A DNA stretch of 64,000 bases, from positions 1,776,187 through 1,840,186 of the forward strand of contig NC_135557.1 in assembly GCF_964340395.1 (NCBI RefSeq), written 5' to 3'. The DNA is from Glandiceps talaboti. Lineage: Eukaryota > Hemichordata > Enteropneusta > Spengelidae. This document shows positions 63,101 through 64,000 of the stretch, one piece after another. The translations under genes and the position numbers were made by a program. Under the pieces are notes generated by a model. The model was not told where the DNA came from, did not search any database, and was given only the letters and a program-made list of their open reading frames with translations. How positions within the stretch are numbered: position 1 is the stretch's first letter; each line of letters begins with the position of its first letter.

Positions 63101-64000
63101 ATGGCAGATGAACACCAGACAGCCAATCAAGAAGTGGAAGAAGTAAGTGAAGATTTTGGAATTGTATAATTACTGTGAATGGTCATTAAATTTTGTTGCC
63201 CAGTATTTATTCCCATCTGCAATGGAAAGTATAAGTTATCAAAAAGTTCTTTTGTCAGTACTAAGCACAAGGCAAGTAATGATAACCTTATGTCACCAGA
63301 AGATTGTAGCAGAATGAAGAAGTATTTTGGAGATGAACAGAATTGTATTATCCGTGGTAATATCTTTTCAAAAAGGTTAAATTGAGTAGTGGCAACTTTA
63401 AGAGTAAATATTAGAATCTAAATAACTGTTATTTCATTCCATCAATAAGTTTATACTGTATTGTTTGATTCATTCCTTTCAGGATGGAACTCAAGGTCAC
63501 GGAAGATGACACGAACACAGATGGCAGATGAACACCAGACAGCCAATCAAGAAGTGGAAGAAGTAAGTGAAGATTTTGGAATTGTATAATTACTGTGAAT
63601 GGTCATTAAATTTTGTTGCCCAGTATTTATTCCCATCTGCAATGGAAAGTATAAGTTATCAAAAAGTTCTTTTGTCAGTACTAAGCACATGACAAGTAAT
63701 GACAACCTTATGTCACAAGTAGATTGTAGCAGAATGAAGAAATATTTTGGAGATGAACAGAATTGTATTATCCATGGTAATATCTTTTCAAAAAAGTTAA
63801 ATTGAGTAGTGGCAACTTTAAAAGTAAATATTAGAATCTAAATAACTGTTATTTCATTCCATTAATAAGTTTATACTGTATTGTTTGATTCATTCCTTTC
63901 AGGATGGAACTCAAGGTCACGGAAGATGACACGAACACAGATGGCAGATGAACACCAGACAGCCAATCAAGAAGTGGAAGAAGTAAGTGAAGATTTTGGA
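51119..64000. repeat. ~420-bp tandem array, right block (about 30 units, runs off the window)
   Basis: Continues the unit interrupted at 47555, starting with the second target-duplication copy tac (51119-51121). Units are marked by ORF starts at about 51459, 51883, 52297, 52713 and then roughly every 420 bp to 63599. The window ends within the donor-proximal part of the next unit, so the true array length is unknown. Seven units (exon blocks at about 53857, 54697, 55537, 55957, 56377, 57207 and 59710) share a linked variant, 'ggtcatgg' plus 'gcagactaac'. It switches which phase of the exon-like block is open. One unit (before 58157) has an 84-nt exon block from a 4-nt insertion. Confidence 0.97.

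Noticed and set aside
28148-64000. CRISPR array (regular repeats)
   Set aside because: Units are ~420 bp and nearly identical throughout, with no unique spacers. The context is eukaryotic and there are no cas-like genes.
28148-64000. Hammerhead ribozyme in the 420-bp satellite
   Set aside because: I looked for the CTGANGA...GAAA core on both strands of the unit and did not find it.

Overview
This window looks like nuclear DNA from a metazoan, most likely a marine invertebrate, and no intact host gene can be called with confidence. Evidence for a eukaryote: it is AT-rich, full of microsatellites, minisatellites and satellites, and carries decayed LINE, Polinton-like and cut-and-paste transposon copies plus intron-type splice signals. 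There are no bacterial operons, rRNA or tRNA genes. The species cannot be named from the sequence.

Left part (1-7.4 kb): simple repeats and a decayed Polinton/adintovirus-like element. A broken family B DNA polymerase on the minus strand (about 2915-4735) converges on a capsid-like fragment on the plus strand (2354-2908). A short LINE reverse-transcriptase tail lies at 6438-6680.

Middle (7.4-16.4 kb): a degenerate 18-bp satellite (consensus gatttaccctacatatct) in three blocks. A 5'-truncated LINE (11718-13262), with an 8-bp target duplication and an A-tail, interrupts it. A 2.45-kb non-satellite segment edged by C-rich repeats also interrupts it and holds a broken gene remnant. Because 18 is a multiple of 3, the satellite produces long phantom ORFs with a six-residue period; these are not genes.

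16.5-21.5 kb: two diverged copies of one segment (16528-18635 and 20432-21547). They differ by a 30-bp palindrome, a 92-bp deletion and the fate of a ~600-bp inverted-repeat element. 21.5-26.1 kb is mostly unannotatable, but has two exon-like duplicated blocks (23.8-24.1 kb) and one possible first coding exon (25063-25147). 26.1-27.9 kb is a minisatellite built on (CAGT)n.

Right part (27.9 kb to the window end): a ~420-bp tandem array of about 77 units that runs off the right edge. A 3,563-bp CACTA-like DNA transposon (47556-51118) with 28-bp terminal inverted repeats and a 3-bp target duplication splits one unit. The notable feature is that nearly every unit contains a pyrimidine-rich splice acceptor, an ~80-nt exon-like block and a GTAAGT-type donor. 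The array is therefore a potential string of some 75 near-identical mini-exons. Frame analysis shows that joining two ordinary copies hits a stop, so at most one could be used in a productive message. Each unit also carries a 68-codon ORF in the putative intron. Its variants are mostly amino-acid changing and about a fifth of copies are broken, which argues against it being a conserved protein.
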